DNA of 64,000 bases from NCBI GenBank assembly GCA_964393525.1, contig CAYMTV010000003.1, positions 8,155 to 72,154 of the forward strand. Reading direction: 5' to 3'. Under the pieces are notes generated by a model. It had not been told where the DNA came from. It ran no database searches and saw nothing but the letters and a program-made list of their open reading frames with translations. This document shows positions 41,284-47,897 of the stretch, piece by piece (position 1 is the first letter of the stretch; the number at the start of each line of letters is the position of its first letter). The translations under genes and the position numbers were made by a program. The stretch is from CAYMTV01 sp964393525 (lineage in GTDB: Bacteria; Patescibacteriota; Microgenomatia; Daviesbacterales; UBA10151).

Positions 41284-41810
41284 AATTTAGGAGTATTGCT
41301 ATCTCTGGAGATATTGGTACAGGTAAGACAACCCTTGCAAAAAAGTTAGCCGAAAAACTAGGCTGGAATCATGTAAATGCCGGGGATTATTTCAGAAAGT
41401 GGCATGAGGAAAATAATGTGCCTTTAAATGAGACGGAAAAAATCCCTGAGGAAAAAGACAAAGAGCTAGATTATGAGTTTCAAAACCAAATGAGAACAGA
41501 GGAAAATACCGTTTTTGAGTCCCGCTTGGCAGGCTGGCTTGCCAAAGATATGGCTGATGTTCTAAAGGTTTTATGCGTCGCCGACTTTAAAACCGCTGCC
41601 AAAAGAGCCAGCGAACGCGACCAGGTCAGCTTAGAGGAGGGAACGGAAAATGCCAGAATCCGTTCCCGGGCCTTAAAAGAAAAATTCAAAAAGCTTTATA
41701 AGGTAGATGATTATCTGGATCCAAAATATTTTGATTTAGTAGTAGATACAGTAAAAAACGATCCCGAACAAGCACTAAATCTTGCACTGAAAGCTTTGGA
41801 AAAAGAATAA
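41280..41810 (+). CDS. Cytidylate-kinase-like P-loop kinase
   Basis: 176 residues. P-loop GDIGTGKTT (10-18), a NAGDYFRKWHEE segment typical of CMP-kinase-like proteins (archaeal Cmk type), and the KRASERD lid region. Catalyses NMP phosphorylation, probably of CMP. Translationally coupled to the RecB-type nuclease by ATGA, an uncommon pairing. An archaeal-type cytidylate kinase is the best guess; AAA_18-type kinase of other function is possible. Confidence 0.75.
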   Translation: MKFRSIAISGDIGTGKTTLAKKLAEKLGWNHVNAGDYFRKWHEENNVPLNETEKIPEEKDKELDYEFQNQMRTEENTVFESRLAGWLAKDMADVLKVLCVADFKTAAKRASERDQVSLEEGTENARIRSRALKEKFKKLYKVDDYLDPKYFDLVVDTVKNDPEQALNLALKALEKE

Positions 41811-41821
41811 CCTTCTGTTAA

Positions 41822-41827
41822 TATATT
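41822..41827 (+). promoter_or_regulatory. Leaderless -10 box of the phosphohexomutase gene
   Basis: TATATT ends 7 nt before the ATG at 41835. Lies in the 24-bp gap after the kinase gene. Confidence 0.5.
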
Positions 41828-41834
41828 GAGAACA

Positions 41835-43247
41835 ATGCACATTCCCGAAGGAATATTTAAAAGTTATGATATCCGAGGTATTTATTCGGATGAGTTAAAT
41901 GAAGAAAATGCTGTAGTTATTGCTGCGGCTATCTATAAGTTTTTCCAGCAAAAACAAAATAAGGATAAATTAAAAATTCTAGTTGGCTATGACTGCAGAA
42001 TTTCCTCCCCAGCGATTTCAAAAGCTGTGATTTCAACTTTAGCCAATTTAGGTGCTGATGTTACAGACGCAGGAATTGTAGCGACCCCGACTTTTTATTT
42101 TGGAGTATCAAACTTAGGTTTTGATGGAGGAATTCAAATTACAGCCTCACACAATCCTAAGGAATATAACGGGATGAAGTTTGTGATTGTAACAGACAAA
42201 GGCGTGATTAAGATTGGTAAATCAACCGGGATGGATGAGATTAAAAGACTGGCGTTAAAAGAGAGTCAAGAGTTGGAAATCTTGAGTCAAGAAAAAGGAA
42301 AAGTAGAGAGGTTGGAAAACTTGGTGGCAAAAGAAGTTGAAAATGCCTTTAAGATAGCAGGTCAAACAGAAATTAAGCCATTTAAAATCGTTGCCGATCC
42401 TGCAAACGCCATGGGTGCAACTTATATTGAAGAGCTTTTTAAGCATATTCCAGGGGAACTGATTAAGATGAACTTTGAGCTTGACGGAAATTTCCCGGTC
42501 CACCAGCCTGATCCGCTTCAACCTGAAAACGTAAAAGACCTCCAAAAAAGGGTAATAGAAGAAAATGCAGACTTGGGTCTTGCTCCGGACGGGGATGGGG
42601 ATCGGATAATGTTTATAGACGAAAAAGGTGAGTTTGTATCCCCGGCAGTAATTACCGCCATGATTGCCAGCAAAATCCTCAAAAAAAATCCCGGGGGAAA
42701 AATCTTATTTGATATCCGCTATATTCTAACCCCAAAAAAAGTAGTTGAGGAGTTGGGAGGGAAAACTTTAATTACCAAAGTTGGCCATGCATTTATAACT
42801 GAGGCAATGCAAAAAGAGGGCGGGGTCTTTGCCGGTGAGTCTTCCGGCCATTATTATTTTAGGCAAACCGGCGGCGCGGAGTCCGCGGTGACTGCAATTT
42901 TAATAATCTTTCAGATGATGAGCGAAAGCGGCAAGAAACTTTCCGAACTTGTTGCTGAATTTAGGAAAAGTGAGGAATCAGGCGAGATTAATTTCAGGGT
43001 GAAAAATGCGCCTGAAATTATAGAAGTAATAAAAGACACTTACAAAGAAGGGGAGTTAAATGAGCTGGATGGGGTATCAATTGATTTTCCCAATTGGAGA
43101 CTCTCATTAAGAAAATCCAACACAGAGCCACTTTTAAGGCTGAATGTTGAAGAAGAGCTTACTTCAGCTTCCGGCAAGTACAAAGAGGTCGTAGACCTCA
43201 TAAAAGTGCATGCCGAATTTGAAGACACAGCTGATGCTCACCAGTAA
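41835..43247 (+). CDS. Phosphomannomutase/phosphoglucomutase
   Basis: 470 residues from ATG 41835. Alpha-D-phosphohexomutase family with all four signatures: N-terminal FKSYDIRGIY, catalytic Ser in QITASHNPKEYNGMK, metal loop DGDGDR, sugar-binding GESSGHYYF, and the phosphate-binding end SNTEPLLRLNVE. It interconverts hexose 1- and 6-phosphates for envelope sugars. The bifunctional PMM/PGM subgroup is likely. It is followed 3 bp later by an inositol-monophosphatase-like gene. Confidence 0.93.
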   Translation: MHIPEGIFKSYDIRGIYSDELNEENAVVIAAAIYKFFQQKQNKDKLKILVGYDCRISSPAISKAVISTLANLGADVTDAGIVATPTFYFGVSNLGFDGGIQITASHNPKEYNGMKFVIVTDKGVIKIGKSTGMDEIKRLALKESQELEILSQEKGKVERLENLVAKEVENAFKIAGQTEIKPFKIVADPANAMGATYIEELFKHIPGELIKMNFELDGNFPVHQPDPLQPENVKDLQKRVIEENADLGLAPDGDGDRIMFIDEKGEFVSPAVITAMIASKILKKNPGGKILFDIRYILTPKKVVEELGGKTLITKVGHAFITEAMQKEGGVFAGESSGHYYFRQTGGAESAVTAILIIFQMMSESGKKLSELVAEFRKSEESGEINFRVKNAPEIIEVIKDTYKEGELNELDGVSIDFPNWRLSLRKSNTEPLLRLNVEEELTSASGKYKEVVDLIKVHAEFEDTADAHQ

Positions 43248-43250
43248 CTT

Positions 43251-44021
43251 ATGAACAAATCCCTAGAAGAATACTTCAAACTTGCCGATAAAGCAGTAGA
43301 TTTAGCAGGAGAATTTATCGCAAAAAATTTTGGCACAAAAAAGAAGTCTTTTCATAAGGTAGGACTTGAATATGGCATAGAGGAAGATAAAAAGTCCAAC
43401 AGCATTTATGAAGACTTCCTAAAAAAGGAAACACCGGAAGTGGCTTTATTTACCGAGGAAGGTGAGCAAGTTAAAGGTACTAGTCTATTTTGGACAGTTG
43501 ACCCGATTGATGGAACTACTAATTACTCACGAGGCAATCCGATGTTTAACTCTCAAATTGCGCTGATCAAAGATGGAGAACCGGTTGTAGCAATTGTTTA
43601 CAGCCCAATACTAAAGCAAAAATTTAGCGCAATAAAAGGTCAGGGAGCTTTTCTAAATGGTGAAAAAATTGAGGTTTCAAAAGTCGGTGCGGAGGAAGAA
43701 ACGATATTTGGATTAAGCAGCGGTAACACCAGAGAAGACAGAATATGGTTAGGAGATACATATCTTAAGTTGGCACAGGTTCTAAAAACACCCAGAATAT
43801 TTAGTTCAGCCGGGCTTGAACTTGCTTATACTGCCTCCGGGCTGATTGATTTATATGTTAGCAGGGGGGCGAATTTATGGGACTACGCCCCGGGGGTTTT
43901 ACTGATCAGGGAAGCCGGAGGGGTTGTTTTAAACTTAAATGGTAAGGATTGGACAGTAAACGATAGGATTCTAATTGCCCGAAATGAGGTTTTGATAAAA
44001 CACGCATTAGACATTCTTTAG
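43251..44021 (+). CDS. Inositol monophosphatase family phosphatase
   Basis: 256 residues with both family signatures: metal-binding FTEEGE and WTVDPIDGTTNYSRG near residues 66-97, and LWDYAPGVLLIREAGG near 212-228. A Li-sensitive Mg-dependent phosphatase fold acting on inositol phosphates, fructose-1,6-bisphosphate or PAP. Its position after the phosphohexomutase suggests a sugar-phosphate substrate. A 24-residue insert-like stretch (KKSFHKVGLEYGIEEDKKSN) precedes motif 1. Confidence 0.88.
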   Translation: MNKSLEEYFKLADKAVDLAGEFIAKNFGTKKKSFHKVGLEYGIEEDKKSNSIYEDFLKKETPEVALFTEEGEQVKGTSLFWTVDPIDGTTNYSRGNPMFNSQIALIKDGEPVVAIVYSPILKQKFSAIKGQGAFLNGEKIEVSKVGAEEETIFGLSSGNTREDRIWLGDTYLKLAQVLKTPRIFSSAGLELAYTASGLIDLYVSRGANLWDYAPGVLLIREAGGVVLNLNGKDWTVNDRILIARNEVLIKHALDIL

Positions 44022-44049
44022 GTATATAATATAGAATTATCTCCCCTTC

Positions 44050-44084
44050 TGCGCAAACAATATGCATATGCGTACAAGTTGCGC
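44050..44084. repeat. Intergenic repeat, copy B
   Basis: TGCGCAAACAATATGCA...TACAAGTTGCGC, closing with GCGCAA/TTGCGC arms. Homologous to copy A at 39737. Lies 82 bp before tgt. Confidence 0.45.
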
Positions 44085-44128
44085 TAGAGTATTTTTATCT
44101 CATTTAAGATGGAATATTAAATTTAAAG

Positions 44129-44157
44129 TTGATCTGGTAACTGCTCTTTTCTACAAT
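44129..44157 (+). promoter_or_regulatory. Promoter of tgt, leaderless
   Basis: TTGATC (44129-44134), 17-bp spacer, TACAAT (44152-44157), then 8 nt to the ATG. The start site should fall on or one base before the start codon. Confidence 0.7.
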
Positions 44158-44165
44158 ACCCAAAT

Positions 44166-45530
44166 ATGTCAAATTTTAAAATTATTGCTTCTTATAAGTC
44201 TGCCAGAGCAGGGGTTTTAAACACATCCCATGGAGATGTAGAAACCCCAAACTATATTATTATTGCCACCCAAGGCTCGGTTAAGGCGTTAGGGATAGAT
44301 GATTTAAAAAATATTGGTACCCAGATTATTTTAGGGAATACTTACCATCTTTATCTTAGACCAGGCTCAAAATTAATTAAAAAAATGGGTGGGCTTCATA
44401 AATTCATGGGATGGGATGGACCAATCTTAACTGACTCGGGTGGGTTTCAGGCATTTTCTTTAGGAGCAATGATTGAGCATGGAATGAGAAAGGTGCCAAT
44501 CAAGGGGAAGCAAAACCGTCATTCTGGGGAACGTAGTGACTCCAGAATCAAAAAAAACCAGGATCCTGGACAAGCCAGGATGACGATTGTGAGTCCTATT
44601 CAAAAAAATCCTCAGTCAGACAACAGGACCATTTTTTCTAAAATGACCGAAGAGGGGGTAGAGTTTATTTCTCATTTGGATGGCAGCAAGCACCTTTTAA
44701 CCCCGGAAAAATCCATGGAAGTCCAATTAGATTTGGGGTCTGACATTGTCTTAACTTTAGATGAACTAGTATCCCCGCTTCACTCCCCTTCTTACGTCGC
44801 ACAATCTTTGGAAAGAACTCACAGATGGGAGCAAAGATCACTGGATTATTTTAAAAAGAATATTAAAAATGCTTCGACAAGTCCTTCGACCCTGAGCTCA
44901 GGACCGAAGGGCTCAGCACAGGTTTTTGGAATTTTACAAGGCGTTGATGATTTTGAAGTAAGAACCAATGAAGCAAAGTGGATAGCCAAACAAGAATTTG
45001 ATGGTGTTTCAATCGGAGGATCATTTGGAACTTCAAAGTATTGGGGAGAAGGTGATTTAAGTTGGGCAGCATCCAAATCAATTGAAAAAACCATGGAATG
45101 GGTCACTCCCCTGCTGCCTTCTTCCTGGCCAAGGCATGCCTTGGGAATTGGAGAAGTTGTAGATCTATTTTTATGTGTAGAACGTGGAATAGATCTTTTT
45201 GATTGTGTTGCCCCAACTAGGCGCGCCAGAAATGGATCTCTATATATTTCACCCAAAAATAGTGGGAAGATTGCTAACAAATTTGCCTTTAATATTGGAA
45301 GAGCGCAGTTTACTGAGGATAAAAACCCAATAGACCCAGGATGCAATTGTTATACATGCCAAAACTTCACTCGGTCTTATCTACGACATCTCTATATGGC
45401 CTCAGAAATCCTCTACCACAGATTAGCTACAATCCACAATGTTTACTTTATGGTGAACCTTATGAAACAAATCCGGGAAGCAATCCTAAACAAACAATTT
45501 CCAAAACTAAAGGGAAATTGGCTAGGGTAA
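44166..45530 (+). CDS. tgt: tRNA-guanine transglycosylase with two repeat-derived insertions
   Basis: 454 residues, about 75 more than usual Tgt. Catalytic landmarks: DSGGFQAFSLG (first Asp), SHLDGSKHLLTPEKSMEVQ, VFGILQGV, GGSFG, FDCVAPTRRARNG (nucleophile Asp) and zinc site CNCYTCQNFTRSYLRHLY. It swaps guanine 34 of certain tRNAs for a queuine-type base. About 45 residues (114-155) between FSLG and the MTEEGV strand derive from two fused palindromic repeats, and residues about 235-253 (ASTSPSTLSSGPKGSAQ) from another. All catalytic and zinc residues remain, so activity is plausible. Works with the VUT transporter at 1424. Leaderless promoter directly upstream. Confidence 0.92.
   Translation: MSNFKIIASYKSARAGVLNTSHGDVETPNYIIIATQGSVKALGIDDLKNIGTQIILGNTYHLYLRPGSKLIKKMGGLHKFMGWDGPILTDSGGFQAFSLGAMIEHGMRKVPIKGKQNRHSGERSDSRIKKNQDPGQARMTIVSPIQKNPQSDNRTIFSKMTEEGVEFISHLDGSKHLLTPEKSMEVQLDLGSDIVLTLDELVSPLHSPSYVAQSLERTHRWEQRSLDYFKKNIKNASTSPSTLSSGPKGSAQVFGILQGVDDFEVRTNEAKWIAKQEFDGVSIGGSFGTSKYWGEGDLSWAASKSIEKTMEWVTPLLPSSWPRHALGIGEVVDLFLCVERGIDLFDCVAPTRRARNGSLYISPKNSGKIANKFAFNIGRAQFTEDKNPIDPGCNCYTCQNFTRSYLRHLYMASEILYHRLATIHNVYFMVNLMKQIREAILNKQFPKLKGNWLG
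44517..44590 (+). repeat. Composite palindromic insertion inside tgt (1)
   Basis: Part one: CGTCATTCTGG...TCCAGAATC. Part two: CCAGGATCCTGG (perfect palindrome) with a second CCAGGATGACG closing back to the first CGTCAT. A different repeat type from the TTCGAC/GCTCA family; a TTCTGGA fragment also occurs at 14154. In frame within Tgt. Confidence 0.7.
44872..44921 (+). repeat. Palindromic insertion inside tgt (2)
   Basis: CTTCGACAAG followed by CCTTCGACCCTGAGCTCAGG and CCGAAGGGCTCAG: a composite of the TTCGAC/GCTCA family with a GAGCTC centre. In frame just before the VFGILQGV strand. Confidence 0.75.
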
Positions 45531-45559
45531 TTGACAAGTTTTACTATCGGTTATAGAAT
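45531..45559 (+). promoter_or_regulatory. Promoter of the 122-residue gene
   Basis: TTGACA immediately after the tgt stop, 17-bp spacer, TAGAAT (45554-45559). Predicted start about 4 nt before the ATG at 45571. Confidence 0.7.
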
Positions 45560-45570
45560 CATGCTTAATC

Positions 45571-45939
45571 ATGCCTCCATATTCACCACCTTCAAGAGAA
45601 AGATCTGGTAATGCATATTGCGCTAAATTTATTCAAGTTGATGGAAGACTATTTCAAACTGGACCAGCCTTAGAATTAAATGATCTAATGAGACACGAAG
45701 ATTTTGCTAAGTTAGAAAAAGTTTGGTATAGAATAATCCAGTTGAGAAGAAGTGGTCTGTTTAATGAGTATGATGGTGGATTTTTCTATGTTAATCCTAA
45801 AGCTCGCACCTTGTCTGTGGGAGGAGACGCATCCACGATAGGTGTAAATTATGTGAATAAGGAAGCGAGACAGAGATCCTTAGAAATGTTTGCAGAACAG
45901 ACTCCTGAGTATAAAATTAGAGATGATACTGACTATTAA
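45571..45939 (+). CDS. Hypothetical protein
   Basis: 122 residues, not recognised. Soluble, no signal peptide. A Pro/Ser/Arg-rich start is followed by a mixed alpha/beta region (CAKFIQVDGRLFQTGPALELNDL, EKVWYRIIQLRRSGLFNEYDGGFFYVNPKARTLSVGG) and an acidic end. It has its own consensus promoter and ends 2 bp before the HIBADH-like gene, so they may be cotranscribed. The good promoter supports a real gene. Confidence 0.6.
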   Translation: MPPYSPPSRERSGNAYCAKFIQVDGRLFQTGPALELNDLMRHEDFAKLEKVWYRIIQLRRSGLFNEYDGGFFYVNPKARTLSVGGDASTIGVNYVNKEARQRSLEMFAEQTPEYKIRDDTDY

Positions 45940-45941
45940 AT

Positions 45942-46847
45942 ATGGCTAAACTTAGAATTGGATTCATTGGTTTAGGGCTTATGGGTGGGCCGATGGCTAA
46001 AAATATCCATAAAGCCGGCTTCCATCTTACAGTCTATAATCGTTCCCCCAACCGACTTAAAGATTTCAAAAAGTTAAAGGATATTAATATTGCTAAATCC
46101 CCAAAAGAAGTAGCAGAGCATTCTGATGTAGTAATAACTTGTGTGACAGCTCCTAAAGATGTCAAGCAAGTTATGCTTGGTAAAGCTGGAGTAATTGAGG
46201 GAGCAGGAAATCCTTCGACTCGCTCCGCTCGCTCAGGACTAGTTGCAATAGATATGAGTACAATTGGTCCAACCGCTGCCAGAGAAATAGGAAAAGGTTT
46301 AAATAAAAAAGGAGTTGAGTTTTTAGATGCACCAATCACAGGTGGAACTGCCGGTGCACAAGCCGGTACGCTAACAATTTTTATTGGTGGAGATAAAAAA
46401 GTTTTTGAGAAAGTAAAAAGAGTTTTGGAGGCAATGGGTAAACACCTGCACTATATGGGCTCCCAAGGTTTAGGCCAAGCTATTAAACTGATTGGTAATC
46501 AAATTGCTGCAACAAGCATTGAGGCAATAGCTGAGGGAATGTTACTTGCTGATAAACTAGGTTTGAAAAGGCAGCAGGTAATGGATGCTTTGTCCACAGC
46601 AACATTAACCTCTCCCAATATGCTTTTAAGAATGCCCAATATGGTTAAAGGCAGGTATGAGGTATCATTTTCTTTAGCAAATATGAGAAAGGATTTGAAA
46701 CTCGCGGTTGATGAAGCCGCTAAAGAGGATCCAAAAAAATTTCCCACCCTTATAATAAATGAAAATCTTTTGAAAAAAGGAATGGATATGGATCTTTCTG
46801 AAAAAGACTACTCTGCAGTTTTGACTGTTTTGATGCAAAACAAATGA
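45942..46847 (+). CDS. 3-hydroxyisobutyrate dehydrogenase-family oxidoreductase with repeat insertion
   Basis: 301 residues. N-terminal Rossmann motif GFIGLGLMGGPMAKNI, then DMSTIGPTAAREIG, the substrate motif DAPITGGTAGAQAGTL, catalytic Lys in GQAIKLIGNQ, and the helical C-terminal domain (MRKDLKLAVDEA). The family reduces beta-hydroxyacids or similar carbonyls with NAD(P)H; exact substrate unknown. Residues about 90-100 (NPSTRSARSG) come from a palindromic repeat between AGVIEGAG and LVAIDMST, in a loop of the Rossmann domain. Overlaps the cupin gene by 4 bp. Confidence 0.88.
   Translation: MAKLRIGFIGLGLMGGPMAKNIHKAGFHLTVYNRSPNRLKDFKKLKDINIAKSPKEVAEHSDVVITCVTAPKDVKQVMLGKAGVIEGAGNPSTRSARSGLVAIDMSTIGPTAAREIGKGLNKKGVEFLDAPITGGTAGAQAGTLTIFIGGDKKVFEKVKRVLEAMGKHLHYMGSQGLGQAIKLIGNQIAATSIEAIAEGMLLADKLGLKRQQVMDALSTATLTSPNMLLRMPNMVKGRYEVSFSLANMRKDLKLAVDEAAKEDPKKFPTLIINENLLKKGMDMDLSEKDYSAVLTVLMQNK
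46211..46238 (+). repeat. Palindromic element inside the HIBADH-like gene
   Basis: 28 bp, TCCTTCGACTCGCTC...CGCTCAGGA, arms TCC/GGA. It is the inverted twin of grpE copy 1 (4630-4658), differing at one central base. In frame. Confidence 0.85.
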
Positions 46848-47179
46848 AGCTTATTTCCTTAAAAAATCTGCCAAATGAGCCAGTTTCTCATAACCCCCAA
46901 ATATTAAAAAAAGTTATTTTAAAAAAGGGTTTAATTCCTAAGCTTACTAATTTTTCCCAAGCTACTTTTAAACCCGGACAGATTGCCCCTTCCCATGCTC
47001 ATTTGGATATGTATGAAGTGTTTTTTGTTACTGTCGGATCTGGCATAATTAAAATTAACCAAAAAGAATATAAGTTAAAAAAAGGGGTTTGTGTCTTGGT
47101 CGATCCGGATGAAACTCATGAAATAGTAAATTCCGGTTTAAAAGACTTAGTACTTACCTATTTTGGTATTGAAAAATGA
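46844..47179 (+). CDS. Cupin-domain protein
   Basis: 111 residues. Single cupin barrel with metal motif 1 APSHAHLDMYEVFFVTVGSG (two His and Glu) and motif 2 DPDETHEIVNSG (His). Small cupins of this type are isomerases, sugar-binding or regulatory proteins. ATGA overlap with the dehydrogenase gene upstream suggests a shared pathway. Residues 1-45 form the first strands. No further specificity visible. Confidence 0.82.
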   Translation: MKLISLKNLPNEPVSHNPQILKKVILKKGLIPKLTNFSQATFKPGQIAPSHAHLDMYEVFFVTVGSGIIKINQKEYKLKKGVCVLVDPDETHEIVNSGLKDLVLTYFGIEK

Positions 47180-47207
47180 AGCCTACGGCTTCTTTCTTCG
47201 AAATAAT

Positions 47208-47735
47208 ATGAAAATCGGATCAATTTTAGATTCTGAAAGTAATGAGTTATCAGTTAATTTAGGAATTTCAGATTCACAAATTGAGCAGTTACTTATCTTT
47301 ACCCACACAGATCCAGAGATTAGAAAATTTACTTCTGATTTTTCTCGCTTTCCGGATAAATCGAGTTTTGATAGTTGGGAAAAAGATAAATTTTTATATA
47401 CCCTTTCAAATAATAGTGGTGACCTTTTAGGTTTTATCTGGATTGAGCAAAAACAGCTTCCAGTTGAAGCAGAAAATGTTAGTCCTAAAAAATATGGATT
47501 GACAATAGCTGTCAGAACTTATGGGAAGGCGCGGGGTAAGGGCTACTTTAAGCCTTTTTTGGAAAAAGTTTTAACTTACTTTAAACAAAAAGAAGAATAC
47601 GAGCAAATAAGTGATAATGGGTTTTGGATTTCAATTGCCAAAGAAAATATTCCGTCCCAAAAAGCCTTTGAAAATTTTGGATTTAAAAGGGTAGCAAGCA
47701 GGTCACAAATTGATAGAATATTTATGCTACTTTAA
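47208..47735 (+). CDS. GNAT family acetyltransferase
   Basis: 175 residues from ATG 47208. Acetyl-CoA motif ARGKGYFKPFLEKVL (R-x-x-G-x-G-like) and the C-terminal KENIPSQKAFENFGFKRV are GNAT hallmarks; GDLLGFIWIEQ is the central strand. It might acetylate a small amine or a protein N-terminus. The start was chosen at this ATG rather than an upstream in-frame codon overlapping the cupin; a perfect GAAGCC-TAC-GGCTTC hairpin lies between the genes. Confidence 0.75.
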   Translation: MKIGSILDSESNELSVNLGISDSQIEQLLIFTHTDPEIRKFTSDFSRFPDKSSFDSWEKDKFLYTLSNNSGDLLGFIWIEQKQLPVEAENVSPKKYGLTIAVRTYGKARGKGYFKPFLEKVLTYFKQKEEYEQISDNGFWISIAKENIPSQKAFENFGFKRVASRSQIDRIFMLL

Positions 47736-47758
47736 GTACATCTTTCCCATTTCAGCTG

Positions 47759-47787
47759 TTGACTTACGAGATTTTTTGCTGTATATT
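47759..47787 (+). promoter_or_regulatory. Promoter of rpoBC
   Basis: TTGACT (47759-47764), 17-bp spacer, TATATT (47782-47787). Predicted start near 47794 gives a leader of about 104 nt before the rpoB ATG. Confidence 0.8.
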
Positions 47788-47807
47788 TAGAATAATAGTT
47801 CAAAACA

Positions 47808-47840
47808 AGGTAGGCATACAGAGGTATGCTTGCCTCTTTT
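47808..47840 (+). terminator. Attenuator-like hairpin in the rpoB leader
   Basis: 12-bp stem (two G-U pairs) with core GCATAC-AGAG-GTATGC at 47814-47829, followed by C and four T. It would form soon after initiation. The T-run is short, so partial termination or pausing is more likely than a full stop. Confidence 0.6.
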
Positions 47841-47897
47841 GATGTTTCGAGCAGATTCCGTCACACTGCCTGTTTGAGTCGCTCAAGAATTTCTACT

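Noticed and set aside
47826..47897. Upstream extension of rpoB to an in-frame start at 47826
   Set aside because: It would translate through the leader hairpin and adds residues unlike any RpoB start; the ATG at 47898 fits the family.
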